Assembly: GCA_032622095.1 (NCBI GenBank)
Contig: CP136068.1
Location: 155,521,151 to 155,585,150, forward strand
DNA from: Siphonodentalium dalli
Taxonomy: Eukaryota; Mollusca; Scaphopoda; Gadilida; Siphonodentaliidae
Length of the DNA stretch: 64,000 bases
Reading direction: 5' to 3'
Shown: positions 46,976 to 59,889 of the stretch, one piece after another
Numbering within the stretch: the stretch's first letter is position 1
Layout: each line of letters opens with the position of its first letter
The notes under the pieces: generated by a model
Database searches by the model: none
What the model was told of the DNA's origin: nothing
The model's input: the letters and a program-made list of their open reading frames with translations, nothing else
Position numbers and translations under genes: made by a program

Positions 46976-48010
46976 TCTGGCATATAATATGGATGTTGGG
47001 AAAAATGTGGACCGTCATGTATCTGTACATGACTCATATATAGTTGGAAAATGGGCAGGTGCCTAAATCTTTGGATTCTGGGAATATAGTGTGGGTTTTG
47101 GGACATATCTGGAATCTCCTGCATCTGTACATGACTCAGATATAGTTGACTTAGCTTTAATCTACACGGGCTCCAATTTGGGGTTCACTATTTTAAGGGC
47201 CCATCATAGAACATGGGTAGGTGCCTAAATTTTTGGATTATGGGAATATAATATGGATCTTGTGACATATCTGAACTCTCTTGGATCTGGACATGACTAA
47301 TTTATAGTTGATATAGGTTGTCACTGCACGGGCTCCAAATTGGGGTTCCAACATTTAAGGGCCCATCATTGAAAATGTGTATGTGCCTATACCTTTGGAT
47401 TATGGCATATACTTTGGGTGTTGGGACATATATGAACGCTCCTGCATCTGGACATGGCTCATTTATAGTTGACTTAGGTTTAATCTGCACGGGCTCAAAT
47501 TTGGGGTTCACCATTTTAAGGGCCCATTATAACAAATGGGGAGGTGCCTAAATCTTTGGATTCTGGGAATATAATATGGATGTTGGGACATATCTGGAAT
47601 CTCCTGCATCTGTATATGACTCAGCTATAGTTGACTTAGGTTTAAAGGGCCCCTAATTGAAAATGGTTATGTGCATATATTTTGGAGCTTGGCATGTAAT
47701 ATGGATGTTGGGACACATCTGGACCCTCCAGCATCTTCTACATGACTCAGTTATAGTTGACATAGGTATTCACTGCACGGGCTCCAATTTGGGGTTCAAA
47801 CATTTAAGGGACCATCACAGAAAATGTGTATGTGCCTATATCTTTGGATTATGGCATATGATAAGGACGTTGGGACATATATGGACCGTCCTGCATCTGT
47901 ACATGACTCAAATATAGTTGACAGGTTTAAACTGCACGGGCTCAAATTTGGGGTTCACCATTTTAAGGGTCCGTCATAGAAGATGGGTAGGTGCCTAAAT
48001 TTTTGGATTA
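46976..48010 (-). repeat. Satellite B, right arm, outer array
   Basis: Mirror of 11,881-13,015, with the same ~160-bp period. It has fewer units because part of a unit near 47,040 is deleted. Confidence 0.92.
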
Positions 48011-49195
48011 TGGAAATCCTTGATAGATAAGCCACCATAGTCAGCTACATTGATAAATACTACTGCCCTTATAAACTTTGTGACAATCATGACTAGCTCT
48101 AGTGAATAATGGAATTGGTTAGATAGACTTACCACCATGTTAGCTATGATGTCTACACTTACCAGCTTTTCTGTATAGATTATCCACCATAGCTAGCTAC
48201 TTTGATCGATATTACTGTCCATATGTACTGACTTACCACAATGACTATGTAAAATGATCAATGTAGCTCGCTAAATAGACTTACCACCCTGATGAGCTAG
48301 AGTGAGTATTATTATTAGCTGGAGATATAGACCATCCGCCAGTGCTAGCTATATTGATTAATTTTACTGCCTATTTAAACAGCATAACCACCATGATTAG
48401 CCATTATTACTAATATAACTGGCTGGATAGATTTATCACCTTATACATGCTGGCTAGATAGATAAGCCACCATAGCTAGCTATATTGATCAACAGTACTG
48501 TTTATGTACACTGAATACCCACCATTACTAGTTATAGTGACTACAGTAACTGGCTAGATAGACTTACCACCCTGGCTAGCTGCAGTGACTAATATTACTA
48601 GCTTGCGGTATAGACTATCTTCCTAGCTGGCTACTTTTATCTATATTACTGCCTATATATACTGAATAACCACCATGACTAGCTATAGTCATACACAATG
48701 ACTTTCTATAATGACTAGTTAACTGTCTAGATAGACGTACCACCCAGGTTAGCTTGAGTGTCTCCACTTACTATCTTTCTGAATAGGTTATCCACTATAG
48801 CTAGCTACGTTGATCAATACAACTGCCCACATGTACCGAATAACCACAATGGCTAGCTATAGTGACTGATTAACTAGCAAGATACTTACCACCCGGGTTA
48901 GCTATAGTGACTACATTTACTAGCTTACTGTATAAAACATACAGTTACCTAGCTACGTTGATCAATATTGCTGCCCACATGTACTGAATAACCATCATGA
49001 CTAGCTACAGTGACTAATGTAACTGGCTGTATAGATATACCACCATAATTGGCAGTAGTGACTATTATTAATAGCTGTGTATAGACTATCCGTCATTGGT
49101 AGCTATATTGATCGATATTACTGCCTAGATAAACTGAACAACCACCATGACCAACTATTGTGTCTAGTGTAACTGGCTAGATAGACCTATCACCC
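48011..49195 (-). repeat. Satellite C, right arm
   Basis: Mirror of the left satellite C, uninterrupted here: taccaccatgactagctata, gtgactaatgtaactggcta and tgatcaatattactgcccac. The empty site of the left-arm 1.12-kb insertion is at 48,210-48,214. Confidence 0.85.
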
Positions 49196-50120
49196 TTGGT
49201 TAGCAGTTTAGCAACATAGCACCGCTAGAAATGAGTTTGAAACTGCCTTTTTAAAATATTTTCATTCGTTAGCAATTTAGCAGCATAGCACCGCTATAAC
49301 TCAGTTTGAAACTCTCTTTTTTAATATTTTCTTTGGATATCAGTTTAGCAGCATAGCACCGCTATAGTTCAGTTGGAAACTGTTGTTTTTAATATTTTCA
49401 TTCCTTAGCAGTTTAGCAGCATAGCACCGCTAGAATTCAGTTTGAAACTCTCTTTTTTAATATTTTCATTCCTTAGCAGCTTAGCAGCATAGCACAGCTA
49501 GAATTCAGTTTGGAACTCTCTTTTTTAATATTTTCTTCGGTTAGCAGTTTAGCAGCATAGCACCGCTAGATTTCGGTTTGAAACTCTGTTTTTAAATATA
49601 TTCATTCGTTAGCAATTTAGCAGCATAGCACTGCTAGCATTCAGTTTGAAACTCTCTTTTTTAATATTTTCTTCGGTTAGCAGCTTAGCAGCATAGCACC
49701 GCTAGAATTCAGTTTGAAACTCTTCTTTTAATATTTTCATTCCTTAGCAGTTTAGCAGCATAGCACCGCTAGAATTCAGTTTGAAACTCTCTTTTTTAAT
49801 ATTTTCTTTGTTTAGCAGTTTAGCAGCATAGCACCTCTAGAATTCAGTTTGAACAATTTATTTTTTAATTCGTTAGCAGTTTAGCAGTCATAGAGCCCTT
49901 TTAAAACTATATTTTCGTTCATTTTTTCATTCGTTAGCAGTTTGGCAGCATAGCACCGCTAGAATTGGTTTTCAAACTCACATTTTATAACTTTTTCATT
50001 TATTAGCAGCTTAGCAGTGCCAGAGCCCAGTTTAAAACTCCATTTTCTTCATTGTTTCATTTATTAGCAGTTTAGAAGCTTAGCAGTGCTAGAATACAGA
50101 TTGATACTCTCTTGATTCAG
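49196..50120 (-). repeat. Minisatellite A, right arm, outer array
   Basis: Mirror of the left outer array without the LINE: ggttagcagtttagcagcat, agcaccgctagaattcag. The unit at the LINE position is contiguous. Confidence 0.92.
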
Positions 50121-51948
50121 TTGCACTTAGCACTTAGCCCCTAAAAATATGAGGACCACAAATTTTTTGACCACGTTTCTTGCCATATCTAAAATAAACG
50201 GTGACCATGTAATTTTTTTGTTTACGGTTATCACTTATTTACTGTTTACACAGTCCTGAAATTATTATGATAGAAACAGTTGGTCCGCAAACAGTCAAAT
50301 GTTTCTCACATAATTTTGTGATTAATTTTTCAAGAGTGCATGCTGGCATAGAACTAAATTCCAAAAGATGCTACAAGATGTGGCAAATTACATGGAAATT
50401 TCCTGAAATCACAAACGTCTGAGGACTATTCTACCATTTAATTGCTGTCAGTAACCTTAAATTGAGGCATGTAATTTGCCTGCACATGTGAGGGCCACCC
50501 TATTCATGAATCATATCATAAGCAACCAAAATTAAGAGTCGAAGATGAAGTAAATTGTCCAAATGACATAATTGGTTGCATCTATGTTGAATGAAGTATT
50601 AGGATAAACATCAATAAAGACACAGTGAGATTTTGGAAATTAAACTTTAATTCAAACTTATCCAGCAGGAATAATTGTCATCCTAGCCATTCTTCCACAG
50701 CAGTGTATATTCCTGATGTCTGTGCACACCTCACCATTGCAACAATTGCAATGAATTAACACTGAATATATAGTTCATCACACCCTTCTTATATAGAATA
50801 TTCCCAAGAATGACATCTCATCTGTTTTTACACATGTCATGCAGTAGAAATTTAAAGATCAGCAAACTCCTTTATATTGGCATCTGATGAATATAGCAGC
50901 ACTTGACAGCATAGCATGTTACTAACTTCCCACAGGCTGCACCACACTTGTATATTGTGGTGCAATATTTATGAATGAAAAGTTGACGAATAACATATTG
51001 CATCTACACAGATAACACACATGCCTCCTCTGTATGCTGTGCACATTATGGTACTAACGTTTCCAATGCCAGTGAAAAAACATACTCTGAAAAGAAATGC
51101 ATAAAATACTATGTTTAGGAAAAGTAAGATTTAAAGACATATATTGCAGACTTATTTCATTGAATATTAAAAGCATTGTTAGGGCATGGCAAAATATGCC
51201 CATGGCAATTCCAACAAAAGGCCTTTAACTCTGGTGAAATTGACGTGCTGAACCAAAACTCAAACTTGACCTGTACATTTGTACATTAAAACACACACAT
51301 TTCAAAATTCATTCAACTCAGTTGAGACTACATGTATCTAAAATTATTATCTGACATCTGGAATCCAAAAGCGAACTAACAGACAGACACGCAGCATAAT
51401 ACATCCCCTTTTTAAACAGGCATATATGGGTGCATATAAAGAATCAGTTAGTATTCAAACACTATCCCCACTGGAATTATGTAGCAAAACCTGAGATTAA
51501 GAACTAAAATTCCAACCATATCCACTGTAGAGAGAACACAACGGTTGAACCACGCACAAATGTGAACATTTACTACTTTATTCAGGGCACCTTATTGAGT
51601 ATAAACATTACAGAAATGATTGTCCCAATACTAGTCACTGAGTTTAATTTGTTTATAACAATGATGTTGTTTTCTGACTATTTGGATAACTTATTTTGGC
51701 ATGATTATTTATTATTCCATCAGCAGGTGCGGGAACACCTCACTGGATTGTTTCACATCACTTTAATTTGTCTTTAAAAGCACATCAGGCTATTGGATAT
51801 TTATAAGGCCATTTATAAGGCCATCCTGGCTATGGTTTATATAGTGTCATCAGTATTCTGTGAATTAAAGTGCAAAATGCGGTGATTATTCACCCCCCCC
51901 CCAATTGCCCCTGTTTTTTATCTCCATTTACCCTTCACAGGTATTATT

Positions 51949-54900
51949 ATACTTCCATATTTTAATATGGAAGTATATTGTTATTCAATTTTTTATTTTT
52001 CACTATTATTTATTCTTCTTCCTAATATATTTTGTAACCCTTATATCTCTGAAAGTTTAAAAGATAGAATATTGAAATTTGGTAAGTATATGCACCTTGC
52101 CGACCTACAGCGACTCGAGACATTTAGGTTTATGTCCCAACTTGCTTCCCAGAGTTATGGCCCTTAAACCAAAATTTTGGAAAAAGTTTGTGCCCAGATC
52201 TTCTCCTATAAGAAGTCAAGAAGCTGAAATCGGTTTTCGTAATTGTGTTAACTAACGAAAGGGTACGAATCGGGGAAATTTTCACTAAGGTCGGAAAACA
52301 ATTTGTAGACCTGGGGAGGGGTGCAAAATTTGTCAATTCCAACCATTTTTACTGTCGTGTATCTCTACGACGTACTGATGCTACTCGTGAAAGAATTTTG
52401 TAAATCGGTTGAGAAATGTCCAAGTTATAACACATCGAAAAATGTACTAATAAAGTCCATGTGTAGAAAGTGCTTGTGCCCAGATCTTCTCCTAGACGAA
52501 GCGCAACAGCTGGATTTGCTCTATGTGAGCGTCTTAAACATAGACAGAAGACCAAACCAGGAAATTTTGACAAAGGTCAGCTCAATTTTTTTCTGGGCTA
52601 GGGGAGGGGCAAAATTTGTCAAATTGTTTTTGTCACCGATTTGAACCAAAATTGTTGTGAATTATCTATAAAATGCACTGAGTGACCTCGTGAATGAATT
52701 TTATGAATCGGTTGACAAATGTCGAAATTGTGGCCCCTTCCTTTTTTCAAGTTTACAGAAAATGCACTATGAATTTAAATTCCTTCAATAAATCGTCACC
52801 TGTTTGATGTCATTCGATGGGGAATTTCTAGTACTTCTAAACGATTACCGACTTGCCGTATTATATCGATAAAGGCCAGAGATATTAGAAAAGTGTGAAC
52901 TGAATAACATACATATTGGCCTATATAGTAAAATATCGCCACAATACCTCACCAGAACCCTGGTAAATAGTAAAGGGGCAACAAATACGAACACAATGAC
53001 GCAATAATTAGCTCGATATCTCCAAAATTGGCCGATATATGATGACTTTTCTACCCGCGTCACCAAATTTCGAGGCATGGGTGGGGGTCACACCAGAGCG
53101 TGCCAACTGAACACAGAAATGTCAATAAACCATAATATCGACAATCCAATCAATTCCGCGCGATTCCCTTATTATACTTCCATATTTTAATATGGAAGTA
53201 TATTGTTATTCAATTTTTTATTTTTCACTATTATTTATTCTTCTTCTTAATATATTTTGTAACCCTTATATCTCTGAAAGTTTAAAAGATAGAATATTGA
53301 AATTTGGTAAGTATATGCACCTTGCCGACCTACAGCGACTCGAGACATTTAGGTTTATGTCCCAACTTGCTTCCCAGAGTTATGGCCCTTAAACCAAAAT
53401 TTTGGAAAAAGTTTGTGCCCAGATCTTCTCCTATAAGAAGTCAAGAAGCTGAAATCGGTTTTCGTAATTGTGTTAACTAACGAAAGGGTACGAATCGGGG
53501 AAATTTTCACTAAGGTCGGAAAACAATTTGTAGACCTGGGGAGGGGTGCAAAATTTGTCAATTTTTTCTTGTCACCGATTCCAACCATTTTTACTGTCGT
53601 GTATCTCTACGACGTACTGATGCTACTCGTGAAAGAATTTTGTAAATCGGTTGAGAAATGTCCAAGTTATAACACATCGAAAAATGTACTAATAAAGTCC
53701 ATGTGTAGAAAGTGCTTGTGCCCAGATCTTCTCCTAGACGAAGCGCAACAGCTGGATTTGCTCTATGTGAGCGTCTTAAACATAGACAGAAGACCAAACC
53801 AGGAAATTTTGACAAAGGTCAGCTCAATTTTTTTCTGGGCTAGGGGAGGGGCAAAATTTGTCAAATTTTTTTTGTCACCGATTTGAACCAAAATTGTTGT
53901 GAATTATCTATAAAATGCACTGAGTGACCTCGTGAATGAATTTTATGAATCGGTTGACAAATGTCGAAATTGTGGCCCCTTCCTTTTTTCAAGTTTACAG
54001 AAAATGCACTATGAATTTAAATTCCTTCAATAAATCGTCACCTGTTTGATGTCATTCGATGGGGAATTTCTAGTACTTCTAAACGATTACCGACTTGCCG
54101 TATTATATCGATAAAGGCCAGAGATATTAGAAAAGTGTGAACTGAATAACATACATATTGGCCTATATAGTAAAATATCGCCACAATACCTCACCAGAAC
54201 CCTGGTAAATAGTAAAGGGGCAACAAATACGAACACAATGACGCAATAATTAGCTCGATATCTCCAAAATTGGCCGATATATGATGACTTTTCTACCCGC
54301 GTCACCAAATTTCGAGGCATGGGTGGGGGTCACACCAGAGCGTGCCAACTGAACACAGAAATGTCAATAAACCATAATATCGACAATCCAATCAATTCCG
54401 CGCGATTCCCTTATTATACTTCCATATTTTAATATGGAAGTATATTGTTATTCAATTTTTTATTTTTCACTATTATTTATTCTTCTTCTTAATATATTTT
54501 GTAACCCTTATATCTCTGAAAGTTTAAAAGATAGAATATTGAAATTTGGTAAGTATATGCACCTTGCCGACCTACAGCGACTCGAGACATTTAGGTTTAT
54601 GTCCCAACTTGCTTCCCAGAGTTATGGCCCTTAAACCAAAATTTTGGAAAAAGTTTGTGCCCAGATCTTCTCCTATAAGAAGTCAAGAAGCTGAAATCGG
54701 TTTTCGTAATTGTGTTAACTAACGAAAGGGTACGAATCGGGGAAATTTTCACTAAGGTCGGAAAACAATTTGTAGACCTGGGGAGGGGTGCAAAATTTGT
54801 CAATTTTTTCTTGTCACCGATTCCAACCATTTTTACTGTCGTGTATCTCTACGACGTACTGATGCTACTCGTGAAAGAATTTTGTAAATCGGTTGAGAAA

Positions 54901-56290
54901 TGTCCAAGTTATAACACATCGAAAAATGTACTAATAAAGTCCATGTGTAGAAAGTGCTTGTGCCCAGATCTTCTCCTAGACGAAGCGCAACAGCTGGATT
55001 TGCTCTATGTGAGCGTCTTAAACATAGACAGAAGACCAAACCAGGAAATTTTGACAAAGGTCAGCTCAATTTTTTTCTGGGCTAGGGGAGGGGCAAAATT
55101 TGTCAAATTTTTTTTGTCACCGATTTGAACCAAAATTGTTGTGAATTATCTATAAAATGCACTGAGTGACCTCGTGAATGAATTTTATGAATCGGTTGAC
55201 AAATGTCGAAATTGTGGCCCCTTCCTTTTTTCAAGTTTACAGAAAATGCACTATGAATTTAAATTCCTTCAATAAATCGTCACCTGTTTGATGTCATTCG
55301 ATGGGGAATTTCTAGTACTTCTAAACGATTACCGACTTGCCGTATTATATCGATAAAGGCCAGAGATATTAGAAAAGTGTGAACTGAATAACATACATAT
55401 TGGCCTATATAGTAACATATCGCCACAATACCTCACCAGAACCCTGGTAAATAGTAAAGGGGCAACAAATACGAACACAATGACGCAATAATTAGCTCGA
55501 TATCTCCAAAATTGGCCGATATATGATGACTTTTCTACCCGCGTCACCAAATTTCGAGGCATGGGTGGGGGTCACACCAGAGCGTGCCAACTGAACACAG
55601 AAATGTCAATAAACCATAATATCGACAATCCAATCAATTCCGCGCGATTCCCTTATTATACTTCCATATTTTAATATGGAAGTATATTGTTATTCAATTT
55701 TTTATTTTTCACTATTATTTATTCTTCTTCTTAATATATTTTGTAACCCTTATATCTCTGAAAGTTTAAAAGATAGAATATTGAAATTTGGTAAGTATAT
55801 GCACCTTGCCGACCTACAGCGACTCGAGACATTTAGGTTTATGTCCCAACTTGCTTCCCAGAGTTATGGCCCTTAAACCAAAATTTTGGAAAAAGTTTGT
55901 GCCCAGATCTTCTCCTATAAGAAGTCAAGAAGCTGAAATCGGTTTTCGTAATTGTGTTAACTAACGAAAGGGTACGAATCGGGGAAATTTTCACTAAGGT
56001 CGGAAAACAATTTGTAGACCTGGGGAGGGGTGCAAAATTTGTCAATTTTTTCTTGTCACCGATTCCAACCATTTTTACTGTCGTGTATCTCTACGACGTA
56101 CTGATGCTACTCGTGAAAGAATTTTGTAAATCGGTTGAGAAATGTCCAAGTTATAACACATCGAAAAATGTACTAATAAAGTCCATGTGTAGAAAGTGCT
56201 TGTGCCCAGATCTTCTCCTAGACGAAGCGCAACAGCTGGATTTGCTCTATGTGAGCGTCTTAAACATAGACAGAAGACCAAACCAGGAAA
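51949..56290 (+). repeat. 1,242-bp tandem array, 3.5 near-identical copies
   Basis: Units start at 51,949, 53,174, 54,416 and 55,658. Each opens with the palindrome ATACTTCCATAT-TTTA-inverse. Copy 1 is 1,225 bp because it lacks 17 bp (between gtcaatt and ccaacc near 52,338). Copies 2 and 3 differ by about one base (aaaatatcg versus aacatatcg). Copy 4 stops at accaggaaa in the middle of the unit. Inside each unit is an imperfect ~330-bp sub-repeat (ggggaggggtgcaaaatttg and ggggaggggcaaaatttgtc, each with gtgcccagatcttctcct upstream). The 138-codon frame at 53,470-53,886 spans both sub-repeats and shows no domain, so I do not call it a gene. Confidence 0.95.
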
Positions 56291-57333
56291 TGCCAATGTC
56301 AAATATTACACCAATGACCACTGGCTATATATTCAACATCCATTCCTGTTCGGCGCACTGCGTTAATTGTTATATTGGCTAATGGTTAATCACTCTATGT
56401 CGGCTGCCTGTCTTGAAAGCCGGCCGTGATTCTGCGGTTTTATCACGGTGCGGCTTAAAATTGACATATTTTGAGTCCAAAAACGCTCAAAATTCATTAG
56501 TTTTAGAATAGTAGTTCGTTTTGTTATCACTTTTTTTAAAACGCCCATTTTTTACAAAAAAAATTCACGACTTTGATATTTGAAAATTAACCAAACTGTG
56601 GTGTCAGCCGTATAATGGTATAACACTTTTTCGCATGGACCACGTTTTCCTAAAGCACAATCCGTCTAAGCGCGGACTTTCGCTTGCAGTTCTCAATTCA
56701 ATTGAAACTATTTTATATCCGTTCGCGTACCCGTAAACCATTTTTTAATATTATATTTTTTATTTGAATGAACGGGAGTCAGCGTATCCCGTCCGACGCC
56801 CCAACCTTGCCACCCCTTAGTCGATAATTTTGGTATCATAATTTCGGAACGTGACACTTTGCGGTTTGGTATTGGTTTACCATCTGACATAGTGCATACT
56901 TTTGTTGAATTCAGATCTGACCATTTAAAAACTGTCTCTTTATCATCTGTATGTGTCACGAGTGAAAATATATGACTTTATTGTCCGACTGTTAAGATCG
57001 CAGATTGCATATTTCGCATTAATTGGACGAGACGTAATGTAAAGTCTTATAACTTACGAATAGGCGACAACGTCGACGTCGTACATTCGTTCGCTACTCG
57101 GAAAATATACAATAAATGCCTTAAAGCGCCGACTAATTCACCACCTGCGTGTATTCAAGAATATGAATCACACCAAAATTAAGCGAATTGCATATGGAAT
57201 ATGTAGGTATAAGCTGCCATCTATATATCATTTCCAGAATGCTACCATTTCATGACAATCTATTAAATAATTAAAACCTTAAACTGTTGGGAACATGGCG
57301 ATATAGGCATATTTCGCTGTTCCGAAATGGGTG
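56291..57333. other. No confident gene
   Basis: After the truncated fourth unit the sequence is unrelated to the left flank of the inverted repeat. An 83-codon minus-strand frame (56,708-56,959) begins after an acatacag acceptor-like sequence and is rich in polar residues, but I recognise nothing in it. Confidence 0.4.
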
Positions 57334-57366
57334 GTCGTTCAATGTAGCATAATTACATTGAACGAC
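57334..57366. repeat. Perfect 13-bp hairpin GTCGTTCAATGTA
   Basis: GTCGTTCAATGTA at 57,334-57,346 and its exact reverse complement at 57,354-57,366 surround the 7-base loop gcataat. There is no T-tract, so it is not a bacterial-style terminator. Confidence 0.8.
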
Positions 57367-57539
57367 ATATATAAGTATGTTTTTGTGTGAATAACGATTG
57401 TTAACTTGGTATTATGAACTTATTATGCATGACTGTGAAGACTTGCAATAACATATTAAATGGTAAAATACGCGCATTCATATCCGTATATTCCCAAGAA
57501 TATCCGTCTATTTTACAAGCTCGACATGCTATATTTGTT

Positions 57540-58035
57540 TATGGTATACCGGGGGGGGTGAAAAACAAAATTCCGGCACGTATGCCGGGGTGGGTGGGTG
57601 GTCAAAGCCACCTACAAGCAATTTTTTCAGCAACTTTAAAATAATTTCCTGCTTGTTTTTTAGTGTTTTGTAAACTGTAAACTGACTGCAGGCAGTTATC
57701 GTGTTGTATTTTGTTGCAAATTTTTAAATCCAAGATGGCCGCTGGCAGCCATGTTTTTTTGGCCGAATGACCTCAAAATGACTCATTCCTATTTACATGT
57801 CCATGTTAACATCCATGATAAATAGTATGCACAGAAATTCATATACAGCTGTTTACAGTGAATTTCCCCCCGCAAATCTCTGTTTAGTGTTAAAAGGGGG
57901 GGTGGGTGTCAAAACATGGTCGGAAAAAACTGCCGAAAACGGAAAAAAATTTGGCGAAGGGGGTGGGTGGGTGGGTACAAAAAATGATCGAAAGGGAAAA
58001 AATGCCATAAGTGCCTGAAATTTTTTCCGACCACC
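57540..58035 (+). repeat. Dispersed repeat, copy 2
   Basis: Direct-orientation relative of 3,260-4,050, lacking the MITE. It is rich in poly-G/poly-C tracts (gggtgggtgggtgggt), so the open frames are unreliable. Confidence 0.65.
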
Positions 58036-59236
58036 CCCTGTGTATACTACCGTTTCAACATATCGGCTATTTATCATTTTGCTGGTGAGAAGGCGTATGT
58101 TCAGTTTGGTGCTATTTATGTACACAGAAAAGGCACCATTACTCGGGAAAGCAACATACCGAAATGCATATAGATGTACGCCAATCATGTTACGTTCTCA
58201 CCCAATGCAGCTTTCCCAAATCCGCGCTCTTTAAAATAGAATTGGCTGTATGACTGGCCTACTTCTGATGGCACAGTGTGTTACGCACTTGTCCGATTAA
58301 GTCGCTTTGAACCCAAAATGTATACACAATTCGCACAAGCTGTGGAAAAGTTCGCGATCTTGGACAGTCAGTACAATCGGTTGGACAGTACAATCGGTAT
58401 AAACGTTTGTAATGACATAACGTGTCTTGACAGCATTACCTGTTATGCTATATTGATATGTTTCTAAATTATATTTAATGCTTGATTCCTGATACACATA
58501 TATAGTGACATTTCAGTGATCTTTCTAGAGCGTTCCCGAGCATGATAGAACTTCAAATAAAACATATTCGCCTTTGTCCCATTCTGGTGATTTGGGCTCG
58601 TTTTTAGCATATTACTTATTTTATAATAAGACGTAATCAAGATATGTGTTATCAGTTGTGTGAGTGATTGCCATTCGCGCATAATTATTTCATAAATAAA
58701 TATATCCGCTGCACGTATATATAACCGTCACTTATAGTACTGGCCGTTGAAATCACTGACCCGACAAACTGATAAACCAAGACTTAACACTTGGCAAATT
58801 ACAGATCGGCATTGATTTAAAACTTCGCACTCCATTGTGGACAGACTATAACTATCCGTATATTTCACGAGAATATACAATCCCATAGCAGTTATAATTT
58901 TTAACATCTCAAGTCTTTAATTTGGAATATAGGCACAAGAGATAGACACATGCGTGCATGTGGAACCCGTGCATGTTCTTTATTCCCGTTGCCAATTAAA
59001 TATATATATTGTACACATGTGGGTATGTATACTAATAAAACCGAACTGTGTGTGTGTTCATTTGTTTGTCGGTCTGACCTGCTATTGGTGCCCAACCGGT
59101 TGGATCATGACAAACTAAAATTGGAACACACGGTGAATTGTCACGTGGAGTGTCATGGGATAGGTGCATCTGACGTCGTGTGATTTAATTTGGAATTCAT
59201 GAATAATTTAATAACATGCTTACATCTATATCTACA
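58036..59236. other. No recognisable gene
   Basis: AT-rich unique sequence. Frames of up to about 77 codons on both strands overlap each other and show no domain. A local duplication of ggacagt-cagtacaatcggt lies near 58,360-58,400. Confidence 0.4.
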
Positions 59237-59400
59237 CTATGCCCTAAGTAATCCTTAAACATAGCAGAATTATGGGTAATATTTCAGGATTTAGTGGGAA
59301 ATATAGCCTGCTGACATTCATCAGAAAGCTCTCCTGAATCCCGAAAAGTTACCCATAATTCTGCTGTGTTTAAGGGGTCGATTACATAGGGCATTACTGT
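59237..59400. mobile_element. Palindromic MITE (GGGCATT ends), third copy
   Basis: The ends atgccctaagtaatcc and gtcgattacatagggcat surround inverted arms with cagcagaattatgggtaa and ttacccataattctgctg. It is about 40 bp shorter in the centre than the copies at 16,819 and 43,103. Confidence 0.75.
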
Positions 59401-59889
59401 ATATTTGCGAATTTTTGTCTGTCTGCCTGTGTCTGTCTACACAAATTACAGGAGACCATCTAGATGATACCAAAGGGTCTACTAGGGGTCACTTTTTACG
59501 AGAAATATAATTTCAAAAGTAGCCTCATTCTTAATCTTTTATTTTTGCGAACTGATGTGTTTATGATGTTCATGTATCATAATATAATAATGTAGTGACT
59601 TTTTTGGAACGGACTGGCCAAAAGTGCCATTTTTTTATATTTTGTCAAGTTATGTGTGCTCTTTCAGAAAGTGAACTAGAAACAGGTTTCTGATCAATAT
59701 TAACCCTTGTTTCCAGTATAAATCCAAGATGGCGGCCAAATTCAATCATTATTTCACCCTGACGTTCCAACTGGTATAAAATTTGACGCGAATGCATAAT
59801 AAAGGCGTCATTCAACCTGTCATTGTCATATTTTGAAGATAGTAGCAAACCAGGCTGACCAAATTGGAAATTTATCACATTTTGTACCA

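Larger units (their letters stand above)
34820..50277 (-). mobile_element. Candidate giant MULE-like element, right-arm copy
   Basis: This has the same layout as 7,085-24,365 in reverse: end GTTTCTACCATAATAATTT at 34,820, minisatellite A, linker, satellite B, interior with transposase remnant, satellites B, C and A, and the inverted end at 50,277. Its length of 15.46 kb equals the left copy minus the two left-only insertions plus the SINE, within about 30 bp. The flanks again show no obvious target-site duplication. Confidence 0.55.
29521..51948 (-). repeat. Right arm of the ~46-kb inverted repeat
   Basis: This is the reverse complement of 5,446-29,420 in mirrored order. It lacks the LINE and the 1.12-kb insertion, and has an extra SINE at about 41,371-41,812. 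Homology ends at caggtattatt, exactly where the 1,242-bp tandem array begins with its own palindrome. Confidence 0.95.

Noticed and set aside
53470-53886. 138-codon frame repeated in the tandem array as a gene family
   Set aside because: It spans an internal nucleotide sub-repeat, shows no domain, and its preservation is explained by near-identical tandem units.
56708-56959. 83-codon minus-strand frame as an exon
   Set aside because: There is an acceptor-like acatacag upstream but no recognisable motif, no second copy and no donor I trust.
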